64,000 nucleotides of DNA from Nannochloris sp. 'desiccata' (taxonomy: Eukaryota > Chlorophyta > Trebouxiophyceae > Chlorellales > Chlorellaceae): NCBI GenBank assembly GCA_019044685.2, contig JAGTXX020000014.1:1054001-1118000 (forward strand), read 5' to 3'. A model generated the notes under the pieces. The model searched no databases. It was not told the origin of the DNA and worked only from the letters and a program-made list of their open reading frames with translations. Of this stretch, positions 45,001-56,239 are shown piece after piece; within the stretch, counting starts at the first letter, position 1, and the number at the start of each line of letters is the position of its first letter. The position numbers and the translations under genes were made by a program.

Positions 45001-45954
45001 ATGGTCGCCGTGATGAACGCCCAGCGCGTTGTGCCCACCGCTACTGCTTGCAATGGCAAGGCTGCTACTCGTGTGGCTTTTGCTCCTTCCAGCATCCGCG
45101 GAACTGCCATCCACGCGATGCCCGCGCGTGCTGCCCGTAAGGAGATTAGCACTGTCTGCAAGGCCGTTGTAAGTTGCTCAACTTTAAAGATCTTGAATGC
45201 ACAAAAATCATCTCTCTAGAATGCAGCCAGTTCTTGTAAGTCTTTGACGTTCCAAGTGGTCTAAATTGCTTTGATCTACTATATTGCAGGCTCCCTTGGT
45301 CGGAAATCCCGCCCCTGAATTCAGTGCCACTGCTGTCTTTGATCAGGAGTTTGTGGACATGAAGCTTAGCCAGTTCAAGGTATGCCTGGCAATACTTAAC
45401 GTTCTGATGCCATTTAACGTTCTTGATCAATGTCTAATAACTATATATTCTTACTTTTACAGGGCAAGTATGTTGTTCTCTTCTTCTATCCTCTCGATTT
45501 CACATTTGTCTGCCCCACTGAGATTACCGCCTTCAGCGACCGCTATGATGAGTTCAAGGCCCTCAACACCGAGGTCCTTGGTGTCTCTGTTGACTCCCAG
45601 TTCTCTCATTTGGCCTGGATCCAGACCTCCCGTAACGAGGGTGGCCTCGGTGATCTTGCCTACCCCTTGGTCTCGGACTTGAAGCGCGAAATCTCAGAAG
45701 CTTACCAGGTCCTCGCTGCTGATGGTGTTGCTCTTCGTGGACTTTTCATCATTGACAAGGAAGGTGTTATCCAGCACTCTACCATCAACAACTTGTCTTT
45801 CGGTCGCTCTGTCGATGAGACTCTCCGTGTTCTCCAGGCTCTTCAGTATGTCCAGTCTAACCCTGACGAGGTCTGCCCTGCCGGTTGGAAGCCTGGTGAT
45901 GCTACCATGAACCCTACCCCCGAGGGCTCTAAGGAGTACTTCTCTGCTCTTTAA
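45001..45954 (+). CDS. Chloroplast 2-Cys peroxiredoxin
   Basis: Thiol peroxidase that reduces hydrogen peroxide in the plastid stroma using thioredoxin or NTRC. Exons 45001-45168, 45290-45379 and 45463-45954, all phase 0; 249 residues. The first about 57 residues are Ala/Arg/Thr-rich without acids, a transit peptide. The peroxidatic Cys lies in [17 protein letters not shown] and the resolving Cys in [10 protein letters not shown]; the GGLGDL and terminal helix marks of sensitive eukaryotic 2-Cys Prx are present, with a plant-type tail. TGTAA at 45998-46002 lies 44 nt past the stop. Confidence 0.96.
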
Positions 45955-46174
45955 ATTCATTGCATTGCTTGAATAAATTTTGATTTGCTTTACCCTATGT
46001 AAATAACCCAGCATTGATTGAAAGAAATAAGAGAGCGCTGCCGTTTCCACCCAGCGGGGCTGCCAGTGGTGGTTAAAAAAATTGAGGATTTAAATTGGCA
46101 GCAAAATATTCCATCGCAACTAGTCTAAACCTTCACAATTTTTTTCTACTGATTGGGTACTACAGGCTGCCATC

Positions 46175-47344
46175 ATGGATGCCGCCATTGCAAGCTTAGC
46201 AAAAATGGTTCCTGACATTGATGGCTTTATTGCCCCGTTAGTGAAAGGTACCCCTCTCTTGAAAGGTGGAGCGCCGGATTATTATTTATCTGTCCTCATT
46301 GCAGCTATGTTTCCTCTGATGAGATTCATTTTGGACAAAACAGTGTACAATGTGAGTGGAATTCCATCTCGATTACATTATTTTGAGTTGCTGAACACCA
46401 CAGATCTGGTACTACTTCAACAACCCTCTACTAACCATCATACGTCTACTTAATTGTTGCAGTGGTTGGGACGCAAATGCCTTGGCTTTCCCGCTTATAA
46501 GAAGAGTGACGATCCGCCTTCTGCCGACGCCCTGAGCCGTCTCCACAAATTTAAAGAATCAGCCTATAAATGCGGTGTACAGATATTTTTCACTACTTTA
46601 CTTCTTGTAGTAGCACTCCCTAAACCGTGGTTCACAAACACATGGCTCTATTGGTCAGATTGCTCTCGATTACCTTGTGAGGCTAAACCAACTTTGGGCG
46701 AGCGCATTGTCTATCTAGTGGAGCTTGCCTTTTACTCTCAAGCAATTCCTATGATCTTTCTTTGGGAAACCAAACGTAAAGATCGTTGGGAACTGTTTGC
46801 TCACCACGTAGCTACAGTTATCTTGATTGCCTACTCGTATTATTTAAACATCACTCGTGTGGGCGTTATGGTGCTGGTCTGCCACGAAGCAAATGACATT
46901 TTCTTGGAATTAGCGAAAATGGCACGGTATGCTCAAGCATCTGAAGCTTTAACCACAGGCTGTTTCATTGCATTTATGCTGTCCTGGTTTGCTACCAGAA
47001 TCTACACTTTTGGCTTTATTGTGATCAAATCAACATTATTCGAGAGTTATAAAAGAGCGCAGCAAGTAAATGTTAATATTGAACCGCATACAACTATTTT
47101 AAACGGGTTTTTGATATTTTTGTACATTTTGCACATCTACTGGAGCTATCTGATTGTGAGAATTGCCGTCAGGCAGTTGGTAGGTGGCGAGCTTAATGAC
47201 ATTAGAGAAGAACACGATGAGGACGGGGAGGAAGCAGAAGAAATAGCAGCAGGTGGTGATGGTGGTGATGCTACGGCTGTGAAACCAATTGCATTGAATC
47301 CTGCCAAAGTAGCAAGTGTAGGAAATATGCCAAGCAATATGTAG
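46175..47344 (+). CDS. Ceramide synthase (LAG1/TLC domain)
   Basis: ER membrane acyl-CoA-dependent ceramide synthase of sphingolipid synthesis. Exons 46175-46351 and 46463-47344 give 352 residues. The Lag1 motif is well kept: a lysine/arginine patch (KRKDRW), the essential His pair in LFAHHVATV, N-I-T-R-V-G, and CHEANDIFLELAK. Seven or so hydrophobic helices are spread along the protein, and the C-terminus is an acidic cytosolic tail. There is no homeobox, as in plant and yeast enzymes. It follows 2-Cys Prx by 220 nt on the same strand. TGTAA at 47498-47502 may be its poly(A) signal. Confidence 0.93.
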
Positions 47345-47536
47345 AGAGGAGAGTCGTCTTCTGCCTCGTAGTTTTCCTAGAAACTCCGAAAAGAATACCA
47401 TTGTTTTATAACTTTTCTTAACCTTCGACGTGTATCATGCACTGCCTTCTTTCTAATTCTAATTCTCCCCCTTGCCATTGCTTTGTTTTACTTGACTTGT
47501 AAATTAATATAGTTCATCAGCTAATTTATACAGCAT

Positions 47537-48661
47537 CTATATACTCTCTGTTTCTGGCCACACATGTAAAAATATTCTCTGCAATGCTGTCCTAGAAACA
47601 GGCGTCTCTGCCTGATGATACCAATTTTGACATATTGGGGCGTCAGTCTGACCCCAATTTCCTTTGAAATATATCCATTCGCAAGTATCGGTCGTGATAA
47701 CTTTAGGAAAACAACCAAAGTCGCCATTAGTATCACGAGAAAGACTGATAAGACCACCACCATCACCAGCTCCCTGCACTTCAATTTCAATTTCGTCTAC
47801 TTCTGCACTTAATAAGCAGCCACGAGATCGAGTACAGTACAACTTTCTACGTAAAATTTGACCCTTTTGTTTTTCTTCATTGAGTATTCCATCATTGGCA
47901 CCACTATCGGGTAAATCGTGGTGCGGGGGTAGTAGGACGACTGTTTTTGGTCTCCACACTGGCCCTGTGTCACTGCATCTATCATTACCTAGAAAGAAAT
48001 GTCGATGTACTGTACCAACAGAAGGATAATTACCATGTCCATGCTTGGCTATATACGCTGCATGTCTCTCTACACCACTACTGCAATTACTCGTACTCGT
48101 ACTGCTCTTAGGTACTTGTGCAGCAGGTACCCATTGACCATCTCTACAGCGGTGGGAATTGTACCACATGGCAACCAAGTCCCCAGTTCGAGGATGCACT
48201 CGTGCTGTAATGTGCTCTATATCCCCGTCATGTGCACCTGTACGGATCAACCCTGGTATTACTTCATAATCCCCGTTGTATGCAAATAGTGTGATGTAAG
48301 TAATCTCTAGTGCTTCTGTTTTTGAAGTATCATGTCGGGAAATAATTGCCTTGACATGGGCATACACAGGGACGTCTTGTAGTTGGTCTAATGGTTGACC
48401 TGGACGTGCATCTGGGTTCAATTCCATCCATAATCGATGATTTGGGTAATCGTCTTGGAATTGACGAAGAACTGCGCCTGATAAAGAACCACGTGTTGCA
48501 AATATAACAGTGCTGCCGTCGTCTGGGTGGAGGCCACGAAGCTCAGAGTGTTGCATGAAATATTCAACTGAGCAGGGCAGGTAGCGGTCATCATGGTGAA
48601 GATAGAAATCTGGTAGATGTCGTGCTATGGTATGCTGTAGCCAACGCAAATCAAATTCCAT
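47537..48661 (-). CDS. VPS62 / DUF946 family protein
   Basis: Member of the VPS62 (DUF946) family, known in plants and fungi and named from a yeast vacuolar-sorting mutant; no enzymatic role is established. Single exon of 374 residues from the ATG at 48661. Visible family features are P-V-Y-A-H-V-K-A-I-I, I-T-Y-I-T-L-F-A-Y-N-G, and the highly conserved GAHDGDIEHITARV, then MWYNSHR, with a C-terminal FKGNWGQ stretch. The start is only 28 nt downstream of the stop codon of the twin-CX9C gene on the same strand, so a shared transcript is possible. Confidence 0.88.
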   Translation of the reverse strand: MEFDLRWLQHTIARHLPDFYLHHDDRYLPCSVEYFMQHSELRGLHPDDGSTVIFATRGSLSGAVLRQFQDDYPNHRLWMELNPDARPGQPLDQLQDVPVYAHVKAIISRHDTSKTEALEITYITLFAYNGDYEVIPGLIRTGAHDGDIEHITARVHPRTGDLVAMWYNSHRCRDGQWVPAAQVPKSSTSTSNCSSGVERHAAYIAKHGHGNYPSVGTVHRHFFLGNDRCSDTGPVWRPKTVVLLPPHHDLPDSGANDGILNEEKQKGQILRRKLYCTRSRGCLLSAEVDEIEIEVQGAGDGGGLISLSRDTNGDFGCFPKVITTDTCEWIYFKGNWGQTDAPICQNWYHQAETPVSRTALQRIFLHVWPETESI

Positions 48662-48689
48662 TTTCGGTTCCTTTTGTTTTAGATTATGT

Positions 48690-49110
48690 TTATTTATCGT
48701 CACCGTCAGTATTCATGTTGGAGGGTTTAGAATTAGTTTTTAGCCACGAGTTCAGTTTAGTTTCGTTCGTTCCCTGCAAACATGAACCGGTAACGTAGCA
48801 ATCTAGTCATTTGCTGTTATTCTTCAAGAATTAAAGAGTACTAAACTTACCCTCTGCGTTGTGTAGCAATCCCAGAATGTCTTATGCTCTTGTATGCAGC
48901 AGCCAGTGAAGGACGAGAGGAATGAGCAGGATTTGAAACACGCCACAAGGGTGCCTGCAATATGGGAAGTTAAATTGTAAGAATATTCAAATAAACGTTG
49001 TCTGTTCACGAAGTTCGATTAATCAATTGCTCACGATGTGTCTCGACGCAGGCAGCCAGGGAGTCTTCTTTGGACTTGCGCGCCTTCTCGTCAGCAACTG
49101 CGCCACTCAT
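48690..49110 (-). CDS. Twin CX9C (CHCH) mitochondrial protein
   Basis: Small three-exon gene: 49035-49110, 48851-48954 and 48690-48773, all with GT-AG ends and matched phases, giving 87 residues. It shows two CX9C motifs, the first spanning the exon 1-2 junction (C-V-E-T-H-R-T-L-V-A-C) and the second C-I-Q-E-H-K-T-F-W-D-C. This is the coiled-coil-helix fold imported by Mia40 into the mitochondrial intermembrane space. A Lys/Glu-rich N-terminus and a polar tail flank it. Members include CMC1/COX-assembly factors and complex subunits; I cannot say which. The spacing between the two motifs (15 residues after the first, counting both inner Cys) carries two extra Cys. Confidence 0.8.
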
Positions 49111-49416
49111 GCGATTTCTCCAAATGCTGCACTGTTTTTAGATTTCTCTATTTAATCCAGAAAACCATTCTAATTTTCTTTGTCACCGTCGACGACATGC
49201 AAAGCATACTGAATTTTAAACAAATTTGCAAGTCAGTCAACAGCTTCTAAAAGCATGAAGTCTATATTCTGAAACTTTTATTGTAGGTTACAGTAAGGGC
49301 AACGCGGAACGGGTTGCCTTGTGTTTAGTAAACAAAAATGACGTCGAAAATTCAAATTTTAAGTGATCACGAAGACAGTTTGTTAACTTTTAACTGGATC
49401 CAATGCATTAATTAAT
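49111..49416. other. Divergent promoter region CX9C/CDCA7-type
   Basis: 306 bp between divergent genes with no gene visible. Confidence 0.45.
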
Positions 49417-52400
49417 ATGTCTGCGCCGTTCTTGGATTTTTTCGCCAAGCTTCAGGAGCGTCAGGCTTCGGTGGCTGGCCCAATTGGTCAACCATTGCAG
49501 AGAGGTGAAGCTTCTGCAGCTGCAACCGCTGCTGCACTTGCTGCTCCTACCTCTCGACCGATTCCTCGTAGAGTTGGGAATGGGCGCAATTTAGACCAAG
49601 ATGGATCTGGTGAGTAGCTGTGTAAAATAAGACCCTAAGTTTTTTTTTATCAAAATCATTTTTTACAAATTTCAAAACTAAATATTTCCCTGTCTTTGCG
49701 AAAAAACAGGTCAAGCTGATGCTAATATACCATCGGAATCTGATGTAGCCGCAGATTCGCCACCTGTTGCAGCTCGCCAAGATGACCCTGATATACCATG
49801 GGCTGAAATCAATGCCGCTTCAAGCCGTATCGGCCACCAACTTAAAACTCTACGTGCAGAACAAGACCAGCAGCCATTCAACCAACGTGAATCATACTCT
49901 ACGGAGCATGTAAAACGCTTGGAAATGTTTAAACCGATGAACGATTATAGACGCCCTCGTGCAAATAAACTTTGCTCTAAAGACCACCCGCAACCCTGCC
50001 CATATGGATGCAAGACATGCCATTTCTGCCGTCAACGTACCACTGAAACTAAGACAGTATGTTCCATGTGTGATGGAGTCAACAATTTTTACGGTGGTCC
50101 CGCACGTGGGTATTGGTGTGGCTCGTGTTTATGGCTTCGTATAGGTGAAAATATTGACGAAGTGCGTAACCGGTCAGATTGGATTTGTCCCGGGTGTAGG
50201 GACCTATGCAACTGCTCAGGTGCAAATTGTATGCGCATTAAGCGAGGGTGGTTTCCTACCAATCAGCTGAGTCATGAAGCACGAGATCAAGGTTTTAGAT
50301 CTGTAGCCCATTATTTAGTACACACCCATGTCAGCACAGCTGCTGCTGCAGCTCCTATTGCGGATAATACATCTCATGGAACGAGAGTTACGATGACACG
50401 ACAACGTCCTACAGATATTGCTAAAGATGCTGAGTTGTTGCCTCCTGGTAAAAGACAACGCACTTTAAAATTTAATGCAAATAGCGCAAGGGAGACCGCG
50501 TTAGAGAGAGCCTCTGAGTCTCGAATGCAAAGTGAAATAGCAGCAGTCCTTGGAGAACTCGGAGCTGGACTTGGAATGCGAAATAGCAATACTAGTAGTG
50601 GCAATGTCCATAGTAATAGAGCAATGAGTGCATTGCAACAACTGTTAAGCACTGCTGCAGAAAATGCAGGAAATTCAGCTAGGTCTGGCGATGCTCAAAA
50701 TAATTTATATTATATGACTGGTAGTACCTGTCCTCAGTTACCTATTAATAGTGCAGCTGTCCCTAGAAATAGTGGATTCTTAGGTATTTTAGATGTTGAT
50801 ATGCTGGATGATGATGATAAAACTGAAGAAGAACCTGCACAGCGCCATGCAGCAGCTGGCAATGCTAATAATAATATCTCCACTGGTGGCGGTGCAGGAG
50901 GAGGGCAGCAGTCTCCTAGATCCTACATTGGCCTAGCCCGCAGCGGGGGGTTTTCAGGTATAGAAGATGTGTTACCTCCCAAACATCCTTCTGTCCGGAA
51001 TCCTCAAGCTTCTCACCAGCTGCAAGAACAGCAGCTGCTGCAGCAGCAGCAACAGCAGCAGAAGCAACAATCAAGTAGTACACGCACCGCTCCTTGTGCG
51101 ATTCAAGAAGTTGATCCTAGCGTAGCTGCCGCAGCTGCTTCTGATGAATATTTACGCCGTCTTGTAGGTGGTCTGGGTGATTCTATTTACGAAACAATGC
51201 ATCAGGGCTTACCTGGAGGAACAGATGAAGCGTGGTTTAGATGCAACAATGTCGGTGGTGCAGGTGGGGGCAGAGCTGCTCGTTTAGTTATTCCTGGGTG
51301 GGGTCGTTCTCGTCAATCAAAACATACTACAGTGAATCGACAGCAGCAACAGAGGCAACGTGCCGGTGACAATATTCGTATTGATGCTGAAGATCACCAT
51401 CAGCAGCAGCAGCGGCAGCAGCAGAGGGACAGAGAAGAACCTAGCGAGGGCGATGATGATATGGTCGGGGCTACTAGACCTGCTCATGATATTCGACAAC
51501 AACAGCAGCAACAGCAGACGAATCAAGTGGACATCGTCATCAATATAGAAAGCTTACCCCTGTCTTGTGAAAATGAAAATGGAGAGGCATCTGCTCCGGT
51601 GGCAGCAGCTGCAGCAGCAGCAGTCCCCCTGAGCTCTTCCATCCCTGTTGCAGCTCCTGGTGTACAACCTGCACAACAACAAAACGATACTGTTATCGTT
51701 GATTCAGAAGAGCAACACGCCCTTCCTGCTGTCGATACCCTCCCCTGCACTGACGCTCACAGTGTTCTCGCTGCCAAAGTATCCTCTCAATCAACTGATG
51801 AATTTGTATGGAATCAACTCTGTCTACGTGCAAGTGGAATAGTACATGATATACATGCTTTATTTAGACATCACCCAAATTCTCCAGAATACGCTGGACC
51901 TCTTTTAGGACCTGAAGCTGACGTGGCAATTTATGAAGCAGCGGTAAGTTTGCAGATTTTATTATGAATAGTGAAGTAATATAGATATTGGATGGTGTAT
52001 GTCTCTTTAATCTCTTATCTTTGAAATGGTTGACTAGTATTTATGCATTCATTACATTCCAATTTATTGATTGTTCATCCCCTTGATATTGTTCTCTGTT
52101 TATTTCTGCAGTACGATTGTTCCTTTGATCAGTTGAAGGCAGTTCTCCGTGATGCTGAAGTTCTGATGCCTGATGCAGTTGCTGTCCCTGCTACTTCTAC
52201 AATTCCCTCAACTAATACTACAATAGGTACTTTATGTACGTATGATGGTCTTCGTCAAGCTGTTTCTTTGCTTACGTACCTCGCAAGACTCCTCCCTGAG
52301 GGTGATGTTCGTTGGAGAGTAGAAAGAAGGCTTCTTGGTGCAGAGCCCTTTGTAGATTTTAGTAAGAGTGACGTACGCGCACGTGCGATACTACTCAATG

Positions 52401-55400
52401 GAATGCTGGAATTGTATGCTACGCTGCATCGGCGTGGGCTACCAATAGAAGACACTGCTGCTGCAATTTCAAGTGCCCTGGCGTGTATTGCCAAAGATAT
52501 GCACGCAGCTTTACCTCTATTAAATGCTATTGTTGCAAATCAACCACTGCCAGAGCACGATGTATCTATTGGAGCATGGCAATTCAATGCTGAAGCACGG
52601 CAAAGACGTCTTTTAGCGCTCTTTGCCGAGCTTTCTGTGTTGTATGCTTCGCTTATGCAAGCGCTGACTGCTGGAATGCAGCATGTGATGGCAGTTTCTA
52701 GAGCTATTGGAGTGAAGAGTCTTGGCTTTTTAACTCAAGAACTAATAGACGCCTTACTAGGACCTACTGCCAAGTTACCTGGATCTGTCAAAAAAGATGC
52801 TTTAGCGCTTGTTTGTTCTATTTTAGACGTTGCGTCCTCTTCGACCGATTCTCCCTTAGCGTTGCACATGACAGGGGAAGAACGCGCAGCACGCACAGCA
52901 GCTCAACAGAAACTATGTGATATTGTACAAACGTCTCTTGTTCCTGCTTTAGAAAGAATGGTGCAGAAAGATTACCCTCTTTGGGGAGATCGAAGCAATC
53001 GTTCTTTCGGCACAAGTGGTGGTTTGTTTGGCAATCGAGGTGGTGTAGTTGCAGAAGAAGAAGAGCATGGTCACGCTGAACATGTTGGCGGTGAAAAAGT
53101 AGAAACTTTAGCCCGTTGCTATGCTGTATTAGTAGCACATGGCAGATGGTCGTGGCCAGAAGTAGAAACTCGTAGCACTCGACCTTACTCGTATTCTCTA
53201 TTTTGGAGGCAAGCAAATTTTACGTACCGTCATTTCGCTGTATTTATTTTAGCACACGCAATAGCACACGCTCCTACTGTACTAAATACCCCAATATTTG
53301 CTGTTGGCGCGTTTAAATTGTGGTTGCAAGCTTTATTGGAAACAGGTCGTCGCCACTGCTCTTGGTATTTAACATCAGTTTTAGCATCAAGTCTGACTAC
53401 AAAATCATTTTTTACTGGCGTATCTGCTGAACAGCTGGATATCCGCAGTGATTGTACCGGTGAGAAACGTGCTGAATTGGTTGGTATTGTAGCTAAAAAT
53501 ATGATTTTAGATACAATGTGGAAACCTCAGCTAGCAGGCGTGATTGGAGAACTGGATGCTGTGTTGGCGTCAAGGAAGAAAGAAATCGAAACTAGTGCAT
53601 TCGATCCTCAAGCTGCTTTGCTTACCTGGGAAAGTGTGTCGAGCCGTATAATAATTGCATTACTCAAGAGCTTGTCTTCTGCTCTAGCAGCAACAGGGCC
53701 CGGGCGTGCTCCTGCTATTCCACAGCTCCGGCGTCTTCTGAATAGAGTTGCTACGTGGATGATTTCTAGTTGCGCTGCAGCTCATTATAAACATTGCGCT
53801 GGTAGTAAACATGGTGCACATAACCCACATAATCCATTCTTAGTTGTTGAAGAAGCTGTGGTAGCTGAAGATGAAGGGTCTTCATTAAAGACTGTGGCTG
53901 ACGCTCGACAGCGATTGCAAGGCTCTGCCTTTGCAAAACTCCCCGCTCTATTTGAAATTCTCGTTGCAACTGGTGCGCCTACTGTTCTCGACTTTGATGT
54001 TGAGTTATTAGAGCCACTATGGACTGTAATTGCTGGATGTATTGAACTGGGCAGTGGTGATATCGAGGCAACACCTGTCGATGTCGCAATGTTTGAAATT
54101 CTTGGTGACAGCTTGGTGCCCACAACTAACGAGTCCTCTGATATCAGCAATGGACCTTCTACATCGAATGCATCGTTAACACAGGCAACTCAGCTGTGTA
54201 TTTATGTATTAGGTACCTTTATTCGCCGTTATTTGCAACGCTCATCTTTGCGCCACGCGAGCCATGAATGTGCAGCAGTGAATGCTTTGAGATTAATTAG
54301 AACAGTACTAGCACAACCTGCTATGCGTAGTAATTCTGCGTTGAAGTCTGCTGTTTCGGTGTTAATGAGGCCTTTATTGGCAGCATTGAATCCTGAAGGT
54401 GGTGCTGAAGCATCTCTTGGAACCAAGGCGGTCGTCTACTCGTGAGTTAATTTCATAACTTTCTATTACCTTGGCTGAACTTTAAATTACGTATTGTTAA
54501 ATGAATCTATTTTTATTAATCTACAGGATCTTATCTGAATTGGTTACTCTGCACCCAACGCTGCTGCCACCACTGCAAAGGAACGTCAATCAACAAAGCA
54601 ACGTCTTTGAGACTGCACTGCACGCCTTCTGGATGGCGGTCTGCCGCGATGCTTTGAGCTGCGTTTCCTCTCGCTTAACTCCAGATCTTGCTGAAGATAG
54701 GATACGCACAGCTCAATTGGCTGTTCGCGCTGCTGCAAACAGTGCAATCACATCCTCAGCAATGCCTCGTCTTGTTTTCTGGCCGTCTACTGAACAGACG
54801 AAAGCTCAAGCCAGCAATACTTTAATGACTACGCTTGGTCGACCACGCAGCATGGAATCGGTTGAGAAACTCTACATCCGTCCTGGCGGTGTTCCTGGTC
54901 TCCCTGCTGCCCTTCTCAATATTGCCAATAATCCTGGCATCATCAGCGGGGGCACTGGCAGCGGTCTCTTTAGACCTGGGGACTTCCCTTGGAAAGTAGC
55001 CGACGCCGCTATCGTCTTTGTACGTACTTTAGCTGCATGCGGTGGAGCAAATGGACCGTCTTGGGCTGCTGCATGCTTCCCTGCGCTTCATCATTTAGTG
55101 CCTGGTGCAGGGCAAGCGAGTAAATTGTTACATGGTGCGTATCGAGGATTACGGTCTGCACTGGAAACAGCACAAGGGCTTGAAGCGACTCAAGCATACC
55201 CACTGGCTACTGCAAAACCGCCTGTTGGTCATGTAGTAATTCCTGCTGCAGGAGAAATTGCAGGTGGTGGACAAGAACAGAGGGAACCTAATACAACAAC
55301 AGCCAGTGCATTCTCAGGCGCTCCTCCAAGACCACTGCCAGCTGTTGCTCAAGCTTCCGCTGCTGTTGCTCAACCCCAAGCACGTACTATAGCTTCAGAC

Positions 55401-56135
55401 CAAACCTTAACTGCATTAGCTGCTCTTCCAATCGACAGTACAGCCCCTGTGATCGTCTTATTACAAAGTGTTGCATCAGCTACGAGCAAAGATGGTAGAA
55501 CTGCAGCAATTTGCTTTATCAAAGATTATAGTGGCCCAGGCGGCACTGAAGCAATTGCAAAACTAGCAGCTGCTGCTCCTGCAGCCGTAGCTGCATTAAT
55601 TGGATTACGTATTCAACCTGGTGGGCCATTACCAGTTATTCGATTAAGCCAAGTTCGATTAGGAAAACGAACTGTCCGTGGTGGATTTACTTGTGGTTTA
55701 ACTACAAATGATTCTAGCATTGTAGAAATTGAGCCCCAAGGTCACGTTGCTGATGCATTGAGAAGGACGCAGGGTCGATCTCAAGGTCCTGCAATGTCTC
55801 AAGAAGCCGAATGTCCAGCAGCACCAGCAGGAATAGGGGTTCATGCGCATCTCCAGTCACAAACAACGCAGGCTGCTGCTGCGGCTGCTCCTCGTTGTGG
55901 TGAAGTGTATCAAGTCAAATCTGAGCAGAAATCGGCTACACCAGGCCCTTGTAGAGCACCAATGTTAGGGCAAGATGCTCTTTATCAAGCGCATACGCAG
56001 CTCGTAGGTATGGGATTCGCTACAGAGACTGCGAAGGCTGCGGTCCTGGCGGTAATGCGAGAAAAGGGAAGTGGGTGGAAACACTTGAGTTTTCAACAAT
56101 TTATCGATTCATTAATACAGAAAGCTTCTATTTAA
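49417..56135 (+). CDS. CDCA7-type zinc-finger protein with giant helical region and UBA-like end
   Basis: Exons 49417-49609, 49710-51943, 52112-54441 and 54527-56135 join in matched phases to 2,121 residues. At about residues 150-270 lies a zf-4CXXC_R1 (CDCA7-type) zinc finger: CHFCRQRTTETKTVC, WCGSCL, CPGCRDLCNCS, then G-W-F-P-T and GFRSVAHYL, the plant form. CDCA7 proteins read hemimethylated DNA and recruit the HELLS/DDM1 remodeller. A disordered Gln/Asn/Ala-rich stretch follows (about 50,350-51,780). From about residue 725 the protein is long and helical, repeat-like, without a family I recognise, with a second Ala/Gly/Pro-rich linker near 55,250-55,400. The last 55 residues look like a UBA helix bundle (QLVGMGFATETAKAAVLAVM). 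A split into two genes cannot be excluded without transcripts. TGTAA lies 50 nt after the stop. Confidence 0.8.
51028..51067 (+). repeat. CAG/CAA repeat (polyglutamine)
   Basis: Interrupted CAG/CAA codons encode a polyglutamine run in the disordered linker of the CDCA7-type protein; similar shorter runs lie near 51,340-51,420 and 51,497-51,518. Confidence 0.75.
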
Positions 56136-56239
56136 ATACTATTTTAGCTTAATTCATGTTTTTAGAATTATGTTTGACAGAAATTGTAAAGTGAAAAACA
56201 ACTATGAAACTAACAGGTGGGCGGCACCTTGGCTCAGCA

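Noticed and set aside
51943..52112. Two separate genes instead of one CDCA7-type fusion
   Set aside because: Splice sites are strong and phases match, and the protein reads on smoothly; kept as one gene, with the doubt stated.
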